This document shows positions 26,751 through 38,462 of a stretch of DNA of 64,000 nt, in pieces. The translations under genes and the position numbers were made by a program. The DNA lies in assembly GCF_964355755.1 (NCBI RefSeq), contig NC_092671.1:5591001-5655000 (forward strand). Direction: 5' to 3'. How positions within the stretch are numbered: the first letter of the stretch is position 1; each line of letters starts with the position of its first letter. Source of the DNA: Antedon mediterranea (Eukaryota > Echinodermata > Crinoidea > Comatulida > Antedonidae). The notes under the pieces were generated by a model, which was not told the origin of the DNA, did no database searches, and was given only the letters and a program-made list of their open reading frames with translations.

Positions 26751-26882
26751 GGTCAGTCAAGAAATGGTTCCATCCAACTGAATGTTACTAACAGCTTTTT
26801 AGAAGCATTTTTGGCTTACTGACCGTAATAATCACCACTATAAATAACCCAGAGGTTTTAAAATACAAAATTCAGATTCTAG
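26619..26882 (+). repeat. Left arm of a 265-bp inverted duplication
   Basis: This MITE plus the following stretch (GGTTCCATCCAACTGAATG, GCTTACTGACCGTAATAATC, CCCAGAGGTTTTAAAATAC) is matched by the reverse complement of 32560-32830. The arms are 5.7 kb apart. Confidence 0.85.
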
Positions 26883-27971
26883 ATTTAATAATTGTTATAG
26901 ATATCAGTTAGGTTAACAGTTCTTTATCTCATGAATCATCCAAACGTTGGATTACTACAGGAATGTTACGCGACATTAAGGACATTACCATAACCAACGC
27001 TGATTGGTCAGAAGTTTAAATTACGCCTGTCTTAACGTTTTGAGGCGAAGGACTCAAATTTGCTACAATGCTATACAGTGTAGAGGTCAATGCTGCGGTG
27101 GTAATAGGTCTAACGACTTTTCACTGTTGAGTAGACCTACTCAACCACTTATGTAGTGACGTTAGCAAAAGGTCAGTGATATTAAACGCCACTGTATCAT
27201 TGTGCAAAAAGCAACAAGTGCACTTAAATAACAATGCATGTATATTGTCTTTTTCCGACGATATTAAATATGGATTTAATTAAAATTATCTGGATTTATA
27301 GTTTTTTGTTTCATACTAGTTTAATTCAATGGCCTCCTTCAAGACTGAACTGCGAGGGCGTATCGTTAGATTTCTGACCGTTTGTCTAGTATAGGTCATG
27401 GTCTAGAGGACTATTAAACAAACTACAATTTAATCTACACTTAATTTTAAGATATTGTTCTTGATTTTTACAAAATTGAGAAATATGTTGTCGTGAATTA
27501 TCGAAAAAAAAAAACAATAATTATATCAACAAACACTATTGTATTTCAGAGAGGATTAAAATGACTTAAACACAGTTTATGTTGTGATTTTGTTAAGCGC
27601 ACCCAAATGGCTCCTTGACAAATAAAACCCATTCTACGATTACAATAAATGTTTTTACTTTAATTTATATTTGATAAACAAGCTTTTGAATTTCAAGAAA
27701 TATCACATTTCTAATAATTTATACATATAATGGAATTATACAAGTTTGGTTACGACTTTAAAAGCAAATTTGACGATTCATTAAGTTTGAAGTCAAATAT
27801 TTAGATTTGTGGGATTGTAATCGGATGTTTTGGTCTAATGGTAACAAAGGGTATTATACAAGTGTAATTGGTATGGCACCGTTTGATTAGCGGTCTTTAT
27901 TGCCATTTTGGACGACCAAAATCTTTATAATTCAAAGGCCTACACTTTCCCTTCGATAGCTAAGTTATTAA

Positions 27972-28014
27972 GGTTGAACCAGGGAGTTGTTATTAGAAAA
28001 CTCCCTGGTTGAAC
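27972..28014. repeat. Tiny hairpin insertion, copy 2
   Basis: A CAGGGAGTT/AACTCCCTG stem with a short AT loop, flanked on both sides by GGTTGAAC (7-8 bp direct repeat, depending on how the shared G is assigned). Confidence 0.75.
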
Positions 28015-28264
28015 ATAGGCGGATCAAGTAGGCCTTTCTATCCTAAATTTCGAACGTTACAAAACACATATAAACACTACTGTTAAAGATAATTTTTGGC
28101 CCAACTCCTCCTTCTCTAATTTTAATTTCTGTATCCGCCACATAAAATAAAAGTAAAATTAGCATGAAAAAAAAAACCATGCGTGAGTAGTCAAGATAGA
28201 AAAATAGAAGAGGAAAGAGGTCCTTAAAATTGCGACGAGATCCAGACGATATGTAATTTTAAGT

Positions 28265-28333
28265 ATTTGTCTATCTGAACGCATCGGATATATAAAATAT
28301 TTTACATATCCGATGCGTTCAAATAGACAAATA
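28265..28333. repeat. Near-perfect 69-bp palindrome
   Basis: Arms of 27 bp (starting ATTTGTCTAT, containing GAACGCATCGGATAT) are inverted around a 14-15-bp AT loop with one mismatch. This would form a strong cruciform or RNA hairpin. No gene is nearby. Confidence 0.85.
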
Positions 28334-29410
28334 TTTTACATCAATATATTTAATAGGCTCTGTCAATATACACTATATATTTTATTGTAAATGATAAATA
28401 TGATATATACAATCTTTATTGAGATTAATGACGAAGTTCTTGTGGCCAGGTATTCGCCTCGAGTTTTTTGTTAAAATCAGTTCAAACGAAAAGCATTATC
28501 GATTTGATCTCAGTCAATATAAACTGTGGTCCTGCTATTGTTTCCATATTGCATTGTATTTCTATTTTATATAGCCTACAAACTCTTGAATGAATACAGT
28601 GAGTCATCGCATAATTTTCAAACATAATAGGCGTTGATGTAGAAATAAGTAATGCTATTAAAAATATTCATGATTGACCCTAGAATAGCTCGACAGGTCT
28701 TGTTCATTCATAAAAAAAATATATATCTGGGAATCACCGGCCTAATTATTGTATAATTATTGTTATAGTGAAATACTTGAATTGTAACATAAACAGTCTC
28801 ACATCACTGATTGACGACGTATTAAAATATCATTAAAAATATCATTACAAAATGTTTTTATCTGTTTGTAGTTCAGTAATGTTAGCTAGACGCCATTTAG
28901 AGTCTCCCGCGGGCTTTAGTTAAAAACCAGTACGGTTATTAAGGGTGTGTCTGAGCCATAATTAATGACTCTTGACGCCCTGGCTAACATCAAACGGGTA
29001 GGCACCCTGATTTTAGACTACATCACGTTAATGTGCCTCTTTTACAACTATTGGATGGTGCCATCTGTAGGGCCTATTATTATTTCCCAGTATTTAGTAA
29101 TTTATTGTGTATTAATTACCTAGTAAGGTCAACTATTAGGCCTAAGCTAATTACCTCTATTCCGAAATAAACACGGATTATCAGATTTAGATTATCATTC
29201 AACAGATCCACCTGGATCAGCAAAACGTGATCTAGTCCATTTCTTAGGCTACTCGATGACGTCATTTTGCAGAAAAAATACAAAGAAATTGCTATCATTT
29301 AATTATATGGTATTTATTATTTGTAAAAATGTAATTTTATTATTACGAGATAATATTAAAATCACCGCATTTTCAAGGTGCCGGACTCCTTCAGCTTCCT
29401 TCCATATAAT

Positions 29411-29455
29411 TGATAAAACCATGGACCTATAATTTATAGGTCCATGATAAAACCA
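29411..29455. repeat. Hairpin insertion flanked by TGATAAAACCA
   Basis: The perfect hairpin ATGGACCTATAA/TTATAGGTCCAT lies between two copies of an 11-bp direct repeat (29411-29421 and 29445-29455). It has the same architecture as the CAGGGAGTT hairpins but a different stem. Confidence 0.7.
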
Positions 29456-30570
29456 AGGCATTCATAACTTCACATTGGTAAAACTATTACAGTATTTGAG
29501 CATTCTTTTATTGGTATATAATACATTGACTTTCAGCCGACTAAAATGATCACACAACAGGCCTACGGTTAATCCCTGAAAAGAAACTAAAATGCTTATG
29601 TATAACACTGATTACCCCATCCGGGTTGCTCTGTTCTCTAAGTAAAACTAATTTTAAAATATGTAATTAAACGATTATTTTTAAGGAAAAAACGTCTCAA
29701 CAGTAGCTGGTAATAGGCCTATACTGCGGAAAACGTCTCAACTGGTAACTAATTTTTCATGCGAGGCAATATGCGAGGCAATGTAAACCGTCATTTAGAT
29801 TAAAAACATAATATACTACAATATTTTCGAATATTTCTACAATTATCAATGTTCAGAAATATTGACAGAAGAGTATATAAAATAGGAGATTATAGGTGAA
29901 TGTGGTTGGTGGTTGGCTGGGTCGGACTGACTGCTGGTGTTCACCGATGCGTAACAGGATTGCTTGCAATGCAATGTGGGAAAACTCGTAAAGTCATCTT
30001 ATTATTGGTTCGTCAGAAATGCATAGAATCAGTCACAAGAAACAAATTCTTTTAATATTTTTCTTATCCATGGAAACATTTATTTGAAACCTCAATCGAG
30101 AAATTCTTATAAGGATTTAGTTGCATTCGAATGAGTTGATCTTTTCTGGAGATATGTATGATCACAGACAAAGGTAGGACTAAGTGTTTAGTTATCTTTA
30201 CTCCATATAAGAGCTCCATCTTATTACTGCAGTAATTTAATTAATTATGGATTTTTGATAATACTGGTATTAAGGTAGCATATTAAAGGATCGCGATCAA
30301 ATCGTATGTCTATTGTGTTAAAATGACTAGCTTATATTTATAAATATCACATTCGCATGAACCTTCTTTATTGAATTGAAGGTGATAAACTATACTGTGA
30401 AATACGACTCCTTTCAACATCTGTTGAAGAAAATGTATCGACGATTTACGACTTTTTGGTAGAGGGTTTATATAGATAATGATTTAAAAAGATATATGAC
30501 TGCCTTCCTCCAAGGTAGACTAGCTGTAACCATACAACGAAAATGGCCTATGATATCCGACGAGAATTGT

Positions 30571-30890
30571 AGAACCTTATTCTACATTTTCAACAATTCA
30601 TGCTTGAATAAGCCTACCCATCTTCTTTCAAAATGTTTATACTGTATTAACTTGACTATAGATACAGTCCTCATTTTATCGGAACTACAATTATATCGAG
30701 TTAATTGCATGTAGGGAAGAGAGAGAGAGGAATTAGGCCTACGCCTAAAATATAGAAGTTAGACCCTTATTCTACGTTTTCAACAATACTAAGCATGAAT
30801 AAGCCTACCCATCTTCATTCACACTTTTTAACTAACTAGACTAACTACAGTATCTCATTTTATCGGAAATACAATTAGCCAGCTATATTG
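30571..30890 (+). repeat. About 190-bp diverged tandem duplication
   Basis: Units begin near 30571 and 30761 and share CTTATTCTAC, GAATAAGCCTACCCATCTTC and TCATTTTATCGGAA. About 55 bp between them is unmatched. Confidence 0.75.
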
Positions 30891-31732
30891 AGCATTTTAT
30901 TGTCATGCAGAATAATATATAGGTTAATGGAATACATTATAATTGTACAGGGCGTATATATACTGCAGGTTATAATAACAATCTGATGGAACTCAAACTT
31001 AACCTAAAAAAAATAAATAAAAAGTAATCAAAACGACTCTCAGTATTCATTTAATTCAACAAATTGCAATCAATTAAATATTAATATTTATTATTATTTT
31101 ATATACGTTGCATTATATAGTGCATAATTAAGAAGTGCGTTCTATTGTATACCTTACTTGTGTATACCAAATCCACAAAATATTATTATCATTTCAAGGT
31201 CAAAAACGGGGAAAAAAATAATGAACAAACAAATAAACGACCTTCTACACCGGTATAGTAATTATGGATCTCGGGTCATAATGTCTATAGCAGTTGTGAT
31301 ACCCTAATGGCATTGGCACGAACAATGTAATAAATGTATTGTTGTATGAAACGCTAAATATGAAATTCAAAAGAGTCGCGAGAGATGGATTTGTGACGAG
31401 TTCGTTGAATTGCCAAACATGCAAAAGTTTCCATTTAAATTTGTTGTGCATGTTGTGCTGTGGCCGTAAATACATGCTTTTTGTTGGTTAAAGAGTGTAG
31501 TATTATATAATGTTAGCATACTAGTACTACATAATCACAGAAACTTGTTAATTGGCAAGAATAATGTACCAAACACGAAGAACATGAGAACCGAGAGTGT
31601 GAACACATAACAAAGGATATTAATAATGAACAAAAAAATCGGCACATGTTGACGTACTATGCTACCGTGTAAATGAATGTTAAACATGGCTGCCAATGTT
31701 TGACATACAGTATATAGGAGGATACTCACAAA

Positions 31733-31978
31733 ATGTGTTCCTTGATCATGTGTATCTTCATATCCCATCCCACCTGAATTTATTTGGCCTATCATATAAA
31801 ATATTAAGTCTGTCAGAGAATTTCGAAATTCATTAAGCATTTCTGGTATAGTATTCTCATTAACTTTTGAGATAATTATGGACGTACTATTTTTTCCATC
31901 GGGTAATAATCTCCGTAGGCTCATCTCAAGACAGTAACATAAGTCGCGCGTGTCTTCTCCGCCACAATGTCTATCCAA
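31733..31978 (-). CDS. Uncertain open frame, possible orphan exon
   Basis: The frame runs 147 codons (to 31535). After about 82 codons, a consensus donor (GTGAGTAT) follows GGMGYEDTHDQGTHF, so only 31733-31978 may be exonic. The part before the donor is charged and globular-looking; the part after it is hydrophobic and could be chance. No domain is recognised and no partner exon was found. Confidence 0.15.
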
Positions 31979-32559
31979 TTATTAATATTAATATTAGAAT
32001 AGCAAATCTACATGGAAAATGGTGGATATTGATGTATCATCCCAATATATATGGGTGCGCATTAATATTATCGGTTGCCCTATTTTATTTTTAAGGTTAA
32101 AAATAAATTCCCAATCTATATAAGCTTAAAAGGTGGAAACTTTAGTGGATTGCAAAGTCACCACATTTTAGAGATATGGCGCAGATTGAGAACTGACAAG
32201 GATTTTTTCAGTAGGCCTACTAATGCTGCTGTATGGTCGCTACCATGCAGATGCATGTAGACGCATGTAGGGCTATAGGCCTATTTAGAATGTATGGAAA
32301 GCTACTGAAAAACTCGAAGTTATAAATTACGAAATAAGAAATAAATTCCCAGGAAAACAACATTTTTGTTGGTAAAATCAACAGCCAGAGAATACAAAAC
32401 AACTTTATAATAATTTATGATTTCATCCCCAAAGAGCACAACAATCTGTAATCGGACACAGTGAGCTCAAGAAGAAAAATCAATGACCATACCTAATTAA
32501 ATTGATAAAAACCATATGGAAGCATTCAGTTAATTGATATATATATATAAATTATTATA

Positions 32560-32830
32560 TCTAGTATCTGAATTGTATTTTAAAACCTCTGGGTTATTTA
32601 TATTGGTGATTATTACGGTCAGTAAGCCAAAAATGCTTCTAAAAAGCTGTTAGTAACATTCAGTTGGATGGAACCATTTCTTGATTGACTTAGCTCTGTC
32701 CACACTATCGAACTAGTTTGACAAAAAAAGTGTGACGTGCCCAAATGTGGTAGTGATATGACATCATCATGTCCATGGGCACATCACATTGTTTTTGTCA
32801 CATAAGGTTTGATAGTGTAGACAGGGCTTT
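32560..32830 (-). repeat. Right arm of the inverted duplication
   Basis: Reverse complement of 26619-26882, including the MITE and about 130 bp of flank. The match stops near TCTAGTATCTGAATTG. Confidence 0.85.
32690..32830. mobile_element. MITE family M, copy 5
   Basis: Both ends are present (TAGCTCTGTCCACACTATC and GATAGTGTAGACAGGGCTT), in inverted orientation relative to the copy at 26619. Confidence 0.75.
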
Positions 32831-32895
32831 AAACGATTTCAACCAGAACCCTGCGGGTATCGCAGTTTATGTTTAGATTTTGCCATTTATGCCAT

Positions 32896-32935
32896 GGTGA
32901 AATCAGGGAGTTGTTATTAAACTCCCTGGTGAAAT
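32896..32935. repeat. Tiny hairpin insertion, copy 3
   Basis: CAGGGAGTT, GTTATTA loop, AACTCCCTG, flanked on both sides by the 8-bp direct repeat GGTGAAAT. Confidence 0.75.
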
Positions 32936-35323
32936 AAAACTATACGGTACTGTACGATAATTTGTTCTATTCCAATTGCAGTCTCAATAGGTGATGTAGG
33001 CCCTATACCCTAAAACAACAGTTGAATAATGTCAGTTGAATAATGTTATCCTGAGCAGTGTAGCTCTTATTCCTATAGATATATTAGGTCTGGTGTACCA
33101 TGCTCTAATAATATGATAATTAATTCTTACCTATTAAGGTAATCAAACTAACAACCTCGTATAAAGACTATTTAATTCTCAATTGTATTTCAGCAAAGGG
33201 AACCGGATGAATAATTAGCCTGGTTTTATCAATGCAGTTTCCATACAGCTGTCTTAGAAGCATTAATAAATATTATGAGAGCCAACGAAATATAATAATT
33301 ATTATTACGATGGATTTATTAATTACAAGGGATACTACGCTTAAACTATAATATTATTATATAAAGAAAAACATATGATTAAAATTGATCATTATTATTA
33401 AAATTAAACAAAATCTCAAACAAAACAAGCAGTATAGGCCTACTACCGATTATATTATTCATAATTTTATAGGAAATGTTAATTTTCTTTTATTATTTTA
33501 TGATAATTTATCCTAAACTGATTTAGACAAATCTTTACCATTTCATCATAAAAATGGCATATTTATATCTAGTCTGACATGATTAATACAAATATACACC
33601 CAGCTTCGAGAGGATTGGGATTAGGATCCCCAGATTTTCAAATCATGGAGAAATTATGATCCTCCATTATCAAATCTGATCAAATCAAATCCAGATTGCC
33701 ATAACAAACATCAAGGTGTTTACGGCAATACTATTATAGATTTTTTTTTAATACGATGTAACAATGTAACCCAAATCCTGGCTATTTATGCAGAACTTAC
33801 AAATAAATCAATGATTAATTATTTACGAATGTAAATAAATGTCTTCGCTTTCTAAAGTAGCCTACCAGCTGTTCCTTGTTCAGCAGATTGATACCCCTAC
33901 AGGGGCTTAAATACACTCCACTCAGCTGTACCAATTTGTCACAAGTCAATATCGTGTAACTGTTAAAAACAGCTTAGGGTTTGAAACACTACAGCTGTAG
34001 GTACAATATTTATAGGTAGTTTACATTCAGGCAAAAGATATTAAGCAGAAAACGGTAGAAGGGGATTAGACTGTAGTTGTTTAGTATTAACCGATTTAAA
34101 CTTACCTTCAAACTCCAATTAAACGCTGATTCTGCTCTCTGTCTGTCCTATTCGAGGCATTATCATGATTTATCTACAGTACTGTATTCATTATCTTCTA
34201 TATTCTTTCCATGACTGTTGTTCCATATGAAAACGTCAGTTACATTCCAGCTGTTTTCCAGGATAATATGCAAGTTCAAAGTATTTATTGAAAAACCATC
34301 CCTTATATTCTCTGTTTTTAATTTTAACAATGTATGCCTATATCGAATAATAAACCGTTAAAAAGACAATTTTTTACATGACACATTTTTTAGTGGTAGC
34401 ATAATATTGATTGATATAGCATTGTTTCATTTATGATTTACTATCATGTAAAATTTACTGGGTATTATTTTTGTGAACCTCGAAATGCTTTGATCATCAC
34501 AAAAATGAACTTCTCAACTACATGGATGTACTGTCTACCACTTCCGATTCATAATGGTGTTTATTTATCAACCCTTTCACCGTAAACCGCTCATAAATCA
34601 GTTCTTGAACGACGACGATTCGAGATCGGTTCATTTACACTTTCTTTATTATAAGATAAAACAGTTGATTCTTTGTTTATATTTAGTCAGAGGCAATACC
34701 TTTGTACTACTGCAGGCATATATTATTAGTCATCACAATATTTCTTTATCATAGTCTAACGGCAACAACAACCATTCCTTTATAGGCATGTTAAATTTTA
34801 CTCCTAAAGTATGGTTATTTATTAAATCCGGGTTACTCAAACAACAGTTCGTACTCTTTAATTTAAAGGCATCACTTGCGAGTTGATGACAGATGACCGG
34901 AACGTAACGAATTACTAAACAGCAGCATGCTTCTCCTTATTAAATATGAGATTAGTTCTGTTAACACTTGGAAACAGTACGGTAGACCTACTATTAATAC
35001 AAGCATTCATAAATACCATTTGGACCATGGAGGTATATACCTCCAATGCTTGTAATTGTTATTTTAAAATAAAAACTAAGAACAGTACAATGTTAGAACA
35101 GGTCATTATATACCACGCCCGTCCAATAATAGCATAATTAACACTCATTGTCACTCCCCTATTTATTCAATAACTTAATTTAAAATACAAAGTGACAATA
35201 AAAATTGACACGCCTATGGTGTAATATCAGACTGTAACAAGACGTAAATTGAATTTGGTTGTAAATCTTTTTAAAAAGAATATCTTACTTAATTATTTTG
35301 TTTAAAACAAACAACAAAATATC

Positions 35324-35395
35324 AGGGTCTACCGAGACTTGAACTCGGATCACTGGATTCAAAGCCCAGAGTGATAACCATTACCCCATAGAACC
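35324..35395 (-). pseudogene. tRNA-Gln(TTG), diverged edge copy
   Basis: First unit of the array; a 3:70 mismatch, U11G and a D-arm change set it apart. Confidence 0.6.
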
Positions 35396-35507
35396 GGTGT
35401 TTGACCAAATTAGGAGTTAAAAGAATTCGACGAAACGCAATTCTTTTGGAAAAGAATTATATCACTTTTAATAATTTTGTTTTAAAAGACAAGACCAACA
35501 AAATATC

Positions 35508-35550
35508 ATGTTCTAGCGAGACAGAGTGCTAACCCTTACACCATAGAACC
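35508..35550 (-). pseudogene. tRNA-Gln remnant, middle deleted
   Basis: Only 43 nt; the anticodon arm and T loop are gone. Confidence 0.8.
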
Positions 35551-35644
35551 GATGCGTGACAACAGAGAAGTCAAAACAATTTCAATAAAATAATAAATTC
35601 ACGTTAAATTATTTTGTTAAAAAAGACATGACCAACAAAATATC

Positions 35645-35709
35645 AGGTTCTACCGAGACTTGAACTCGGATCACTGAGTCCAGAGTGCTAACCATTACAC
35701 CATAGAACC
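35645..35709 (-). pseudogene. tRNA-Gln, anticodon deleted
   Basis: A 7-nt deletion removes the anticodon loop. Confidence 0.85.
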
Positions 35710-35803
35710 GATGCTTGACAACGTAGAAGTAAAAAAAAATTCAATAAAATAATAAATTTACGTTTAATTATTTTGTCTAAACAGACATGACCAACAAAAT
35801 ATC

Positions 35804-35875
35804 AGGTTCTACCGAGACTTGAACTCGGATCACTGGATTCAAAGTCCAGAGTGCTAACCATTACACCATAGAACC
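35804..35875 (-). tRNA. tRNA-Gln(TTG)
   Basis: Consensus copy with all stems paired. Confidence 0.9.
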
Positions 35876-35967
35876 GATGCTTAAAACGTAGAAGTAAAAA
35901 AAAATCAATAAAATAATAAATTCACGTTTAATTATTTTGTTTAAAAAGACATGACCAACAAAATGTC

Positions 35968-36039
35968 AGGTTCTACCGAGACTTGACCTTGGATCACTGG
36001 ATTCAAAGTCCAGAGTGCTAACCATTACACCATAGAACC
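35968..36039 (-). pseudogene. tRNA-Gln(TTG), T-arm damaged
   Basis: T54 and T-stem changes disrupt the B box. Confidence 0.6.
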
Positions 36040-36132
36040 GATGCTTGACAACGTAGAAGTCCAAAAAATTCAATAAAATAATAAATTCACGTTTAATTAT
36101 TTTGTCTAAAAAGACATGACCAACAAAATATC

Positions 36133-36204
36133 AGGTTCTACCGAGACTTGAACTCGGATCACTGGATTCAAAGTCCAGAGTGCTAACCATTACACCACAG
36201 AACC
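36133..36204 (-). tRNA. tRNA-Gln(TTG)
   Basis: 7:66 is a G-U wobble; otherwise consensus. Confidence 0.8.
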
Positions 36205-36279
36205 GATGCTTGGCATCGTAGAAGTAAAAAAATTTCAATAAAATAATAAATTCACGTTAAATTATTTTGTCTAAAAGAC

Positions 36280-36300
36280 ATGACAAACAAAATATCAGCA
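36280..36300 (-). pseudogene. Monomer lacking its tRNA
   Basis: Spacer ACAAACAAAATATCAG runs straight into the next spacer (AAAGAAGAAGTCAAC); the tRNA body is deleted. Confidence 0.7.
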
Positions 36301-36403
36301 AAGAAGAAGTCAACAGAATTTGACGAAACGCAATTCTTTTTTTGAAAAAGGATTAAATCACGTTTAATTATTTTGTTTTAAAACGCATGATCAACAAACT
36401 ATC

Positions 36404-36475
36404 AGATTCTACCGAGACTTGAACTCGGATCACTGGATTCAAAGTCCAGAGTGCTAACCATTACACCATAGAAAC
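36404..36475 (-). tRNA. tRNA-Gln(TTG), 2:71 U-U
   Basis: First member of the 1.03-kb higher-order unit; one acceptor mismatch. Confidence 0.6.
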
Positions 36476-36569
36476 GATGCTTGACAACGTAGAAGTAAAA
36501 AAAAATTCAATAAAATAATAAATTCACGTTTAATTATTTTGTCTAAAAAGACATGACCAACAAAATATC

Positions 36570-36641
36570 AGGTTCTACCGAGACTTGAACTCGGATCACT
36601 GGATTCAGAGTCCAGAGTGCTAACCATTACACCATAGAACC
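36570..36641 (-). tRNA. tRNA-Gln(CTG)
   Basis: Consensus CTG copy. Confidence 0.9.
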
Positions 36642-36734
36642 GATGCTTGACAACGTAGAAGTAAAAAAAAATCAATAAAACAATAAATTCACGTTTAATT
36701 ATTTTGTCTAAAAAGACATGAGCAACAAAATATC

Positions 36735-36806
36735 AGGTTCTACCGAGACTTTAACTCGGATCACTGGATTCAAAGTCCAGAGTGCTAACCATTACACCAT
36801 AGAACC
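36735..36806 (-). pseudogene. tRNA-Gln(TTG), C56A
   Basis: T loop TTAAAGT: the invariant C56 of the B box is lost. Confidence 0.7.
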
Positions 36807-36898
36807 GATGCTTAAAACGTAGAAGTAAAAAAAAATCAATAAAATAATAAATTCACGTTTAATTATTTTGTCTAAAAAGACATGACCAACAAAATATC

Positions 36899-36970
36899 AG
36901 GTTCTACCGAGACTTGAACTCGGATTACTGGATTCAGAGTCCAGAGTGCTAACCATTACACCATAGAACC
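36899..36970 (-). tRNA. tRNA-Gln(CTG)
   Basis: Variable-loop change only. Confidence 0.8.
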
Positions 36971-37062
36971 GACGCTTGACAACATAGAAGTCAACAAAAT
37001 TCAATAAAATAATAAATTCACGTTAAATTATTTTTTTTTAAAGGCATGATCATCAAAGTATC

Positions 37063-37134
37063 AGGTTTTACCGACACTTAAACTCGGATCACTGGATTCA
37101 GGGTCCAGAGTGCTAACCATTATACCATAGAACC
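37063..37134 (-). pseudogene. tRNA-Gln(CTG), U33C
   Basis: U33 lost, T loop and acceptor mispaired. Confidence 0.8.
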
Positions 37135-37243
37135 TCTTGACAATATTATAAGTTAAACGAATTCGACGAAACGCAATTCTTTTGAAAAAGAATTAAATCA
37201 CGTTTAATTATTTTGTTAAAAAAGACATGACCAACAAAATTTC

Positions 37244-37321
37244 AGGTTCTACCGAGACTTGAACTCGGATCACTGGATTCAGAGTCCAGAGTGCTAACCA
37301 TTAGGCCTACACCATAGAACC
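37244..37321 (-). pseudogene. tRNA-Gln(CTG) with 6-nt D-arm insertion
   Basis: An extra GGCCTA creates TAGGCCTA inside the D arm (78 nt). Confidence 0.8.
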
Positions 37322-37432
37322 GATGCTTGACGAAATTAGAAGTTAAAAGAATTCGACAAATATCAATTTTTTTGAAAAAGAATTAAATCACGTTAACTAT
37401 TTTGTTTTAAAACGCATGATCAACAAACTATC

Positions 37433-37504
37433 AGATTCTACCGAGACTTGAACTCGGATCACTGGATTCAAAGTCCAGAGTGCTAACCATTACACCATAG
37501 AAAC
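37433..37504 (-). tRNA. tRNA-Gln(TTG), 2:71 U-U
   Basis: Start of the second 1.03-kb unit. Confidence 0.6.
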
Positions 37505-37598
37505 GATGCTTGACAACGTAGAAGTAAAAAAAAATTCAATAAAATAATAAATTCACGTTTAATTATTTTGTCTAAAAAGACATGACCAACAAAATATC

Positions 37599-37670
37599 AG
37601 GTTCTACCGAGACTTGAACTCGGATCACTGGATTCAGAGTCCAGAGTGCTAACCATTACACCATAGAACC
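37599..37670 (-). tRNA. tRNA-Gln(CTG)
   Basis: Consensus CTG copy. Confidence 0.9.
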
Positions 37671-37764
37671 GATGCTTGACAACGTAGAAGTAAAAAAAAA
37701 ATCAATAAAACAATAAATTCACGTTTAATTATTTTGTCTAAAAAGACATGAGCAACAAAATATC

Positions 37765-37836
37765 AGGTTCTACCGAGACTTTAACTCGGATCACTGGATT
37801 CAAAGTCCAGAGTGCTAACCATTACACCATAGAACC
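37765..37836 (-). pseudogene. tRNA-Gln(TTG), C56A
   Basis: Same C56 loss as 36735. Confidence 0.7.
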
Positions 37837-37928
37837 GATGCTTAAAACGTAGAAGTAAAAAAAAATCAATAAAATAATAAATTCACGTTTAATTATTTTG
37901 TCTAAAAAGACATGACCAACAAAATATC

Positions 37929-38000
37929 AGGTTCTACCGAGACTTGAACTCGGATCACTGGATTCAGAGTCCAGAGTGCTAACCATTACACCATAGAACC
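37929..38000 (-). tRNA. tRNA-Gln(CTG)
   Basis: Consensus CTG copy. Confidence 0.9.
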
Positions 38001-38092
38001 GACGCTTGACAACATAGAAGTCAACAAAATTCAATAAAATAATAAATTCACGTTAAATTATTTTTTTTTAAAGGCATGATCATCAAAGTATC

Positions 38093-38164
38093 AGGTTTTA
38101 CCGACACTTAAACTCGGATCACTGGATTCAGGGTCCAGAGTGCTAACCATTATACCATAGAACC
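38093..38164 (-). pseudogene. tRNA-Gln(CTG), U33C
   Basis: Same damage as 37063. Confidence 0.8.
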
Positions 38165-38273
38165 TCTTGACAATATTATAAGTTAAACGAATTCGACGAA
38201 ACGCAATTCTTTTGAAAAAGAATTAAATCACGTTTAATTATTTTGTTAAAAAAGACATGACCAACAAAATTTC

Positions 38274-38351
38274 AGGTTCTACCGAGACTTGAACTCGGAT
38301 CACTGGATTCAGAGTCCAGAGTGCTAACCATTAGGCCTACACCATAGAACC
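38274..38351 (-). pseudogene. tRNA-Gln(CTG) with GGCCTA insertion
   Basis: 78 nt, as at 37244. Confidence 0.8.
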
Positions 38352-38462
38352 GATGCTTGACGAAATTAGAAGTTAAAAGAATTCGACAAATATCAATTTT
38401 TTTGAAAAAGAATTAAATCACGTTAACTATTTTGTTTTAAAACGCATGATCAACAAACTATC

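Larger units (their letters stand above)
22084..35323. other. Gene-poor AT-rich region
   Basis: About 13 kb in which I recognise no convincing gene. It holds MITE copies, hairpin insertions, a long palindrome and short duplications listed separately. Open frames here are short, cysteine/aromatic-rich and without family motifs. Confidence 0.6.

Noticed and set aside
30496-30714. 72-codon frame
   Set aside because: It overlaps the diverged tandem duplication, whose second unit does not keep the frame; no motif.
31245-31475. 76-codon minus-strand frame
   Set aside because: No domain, no splice context linking it to the frame at 31733-31978.
22084-35323. Search for snRNA, 5S or rRNA genes
   Set aside because: No recognisable conserved blocks were seen.
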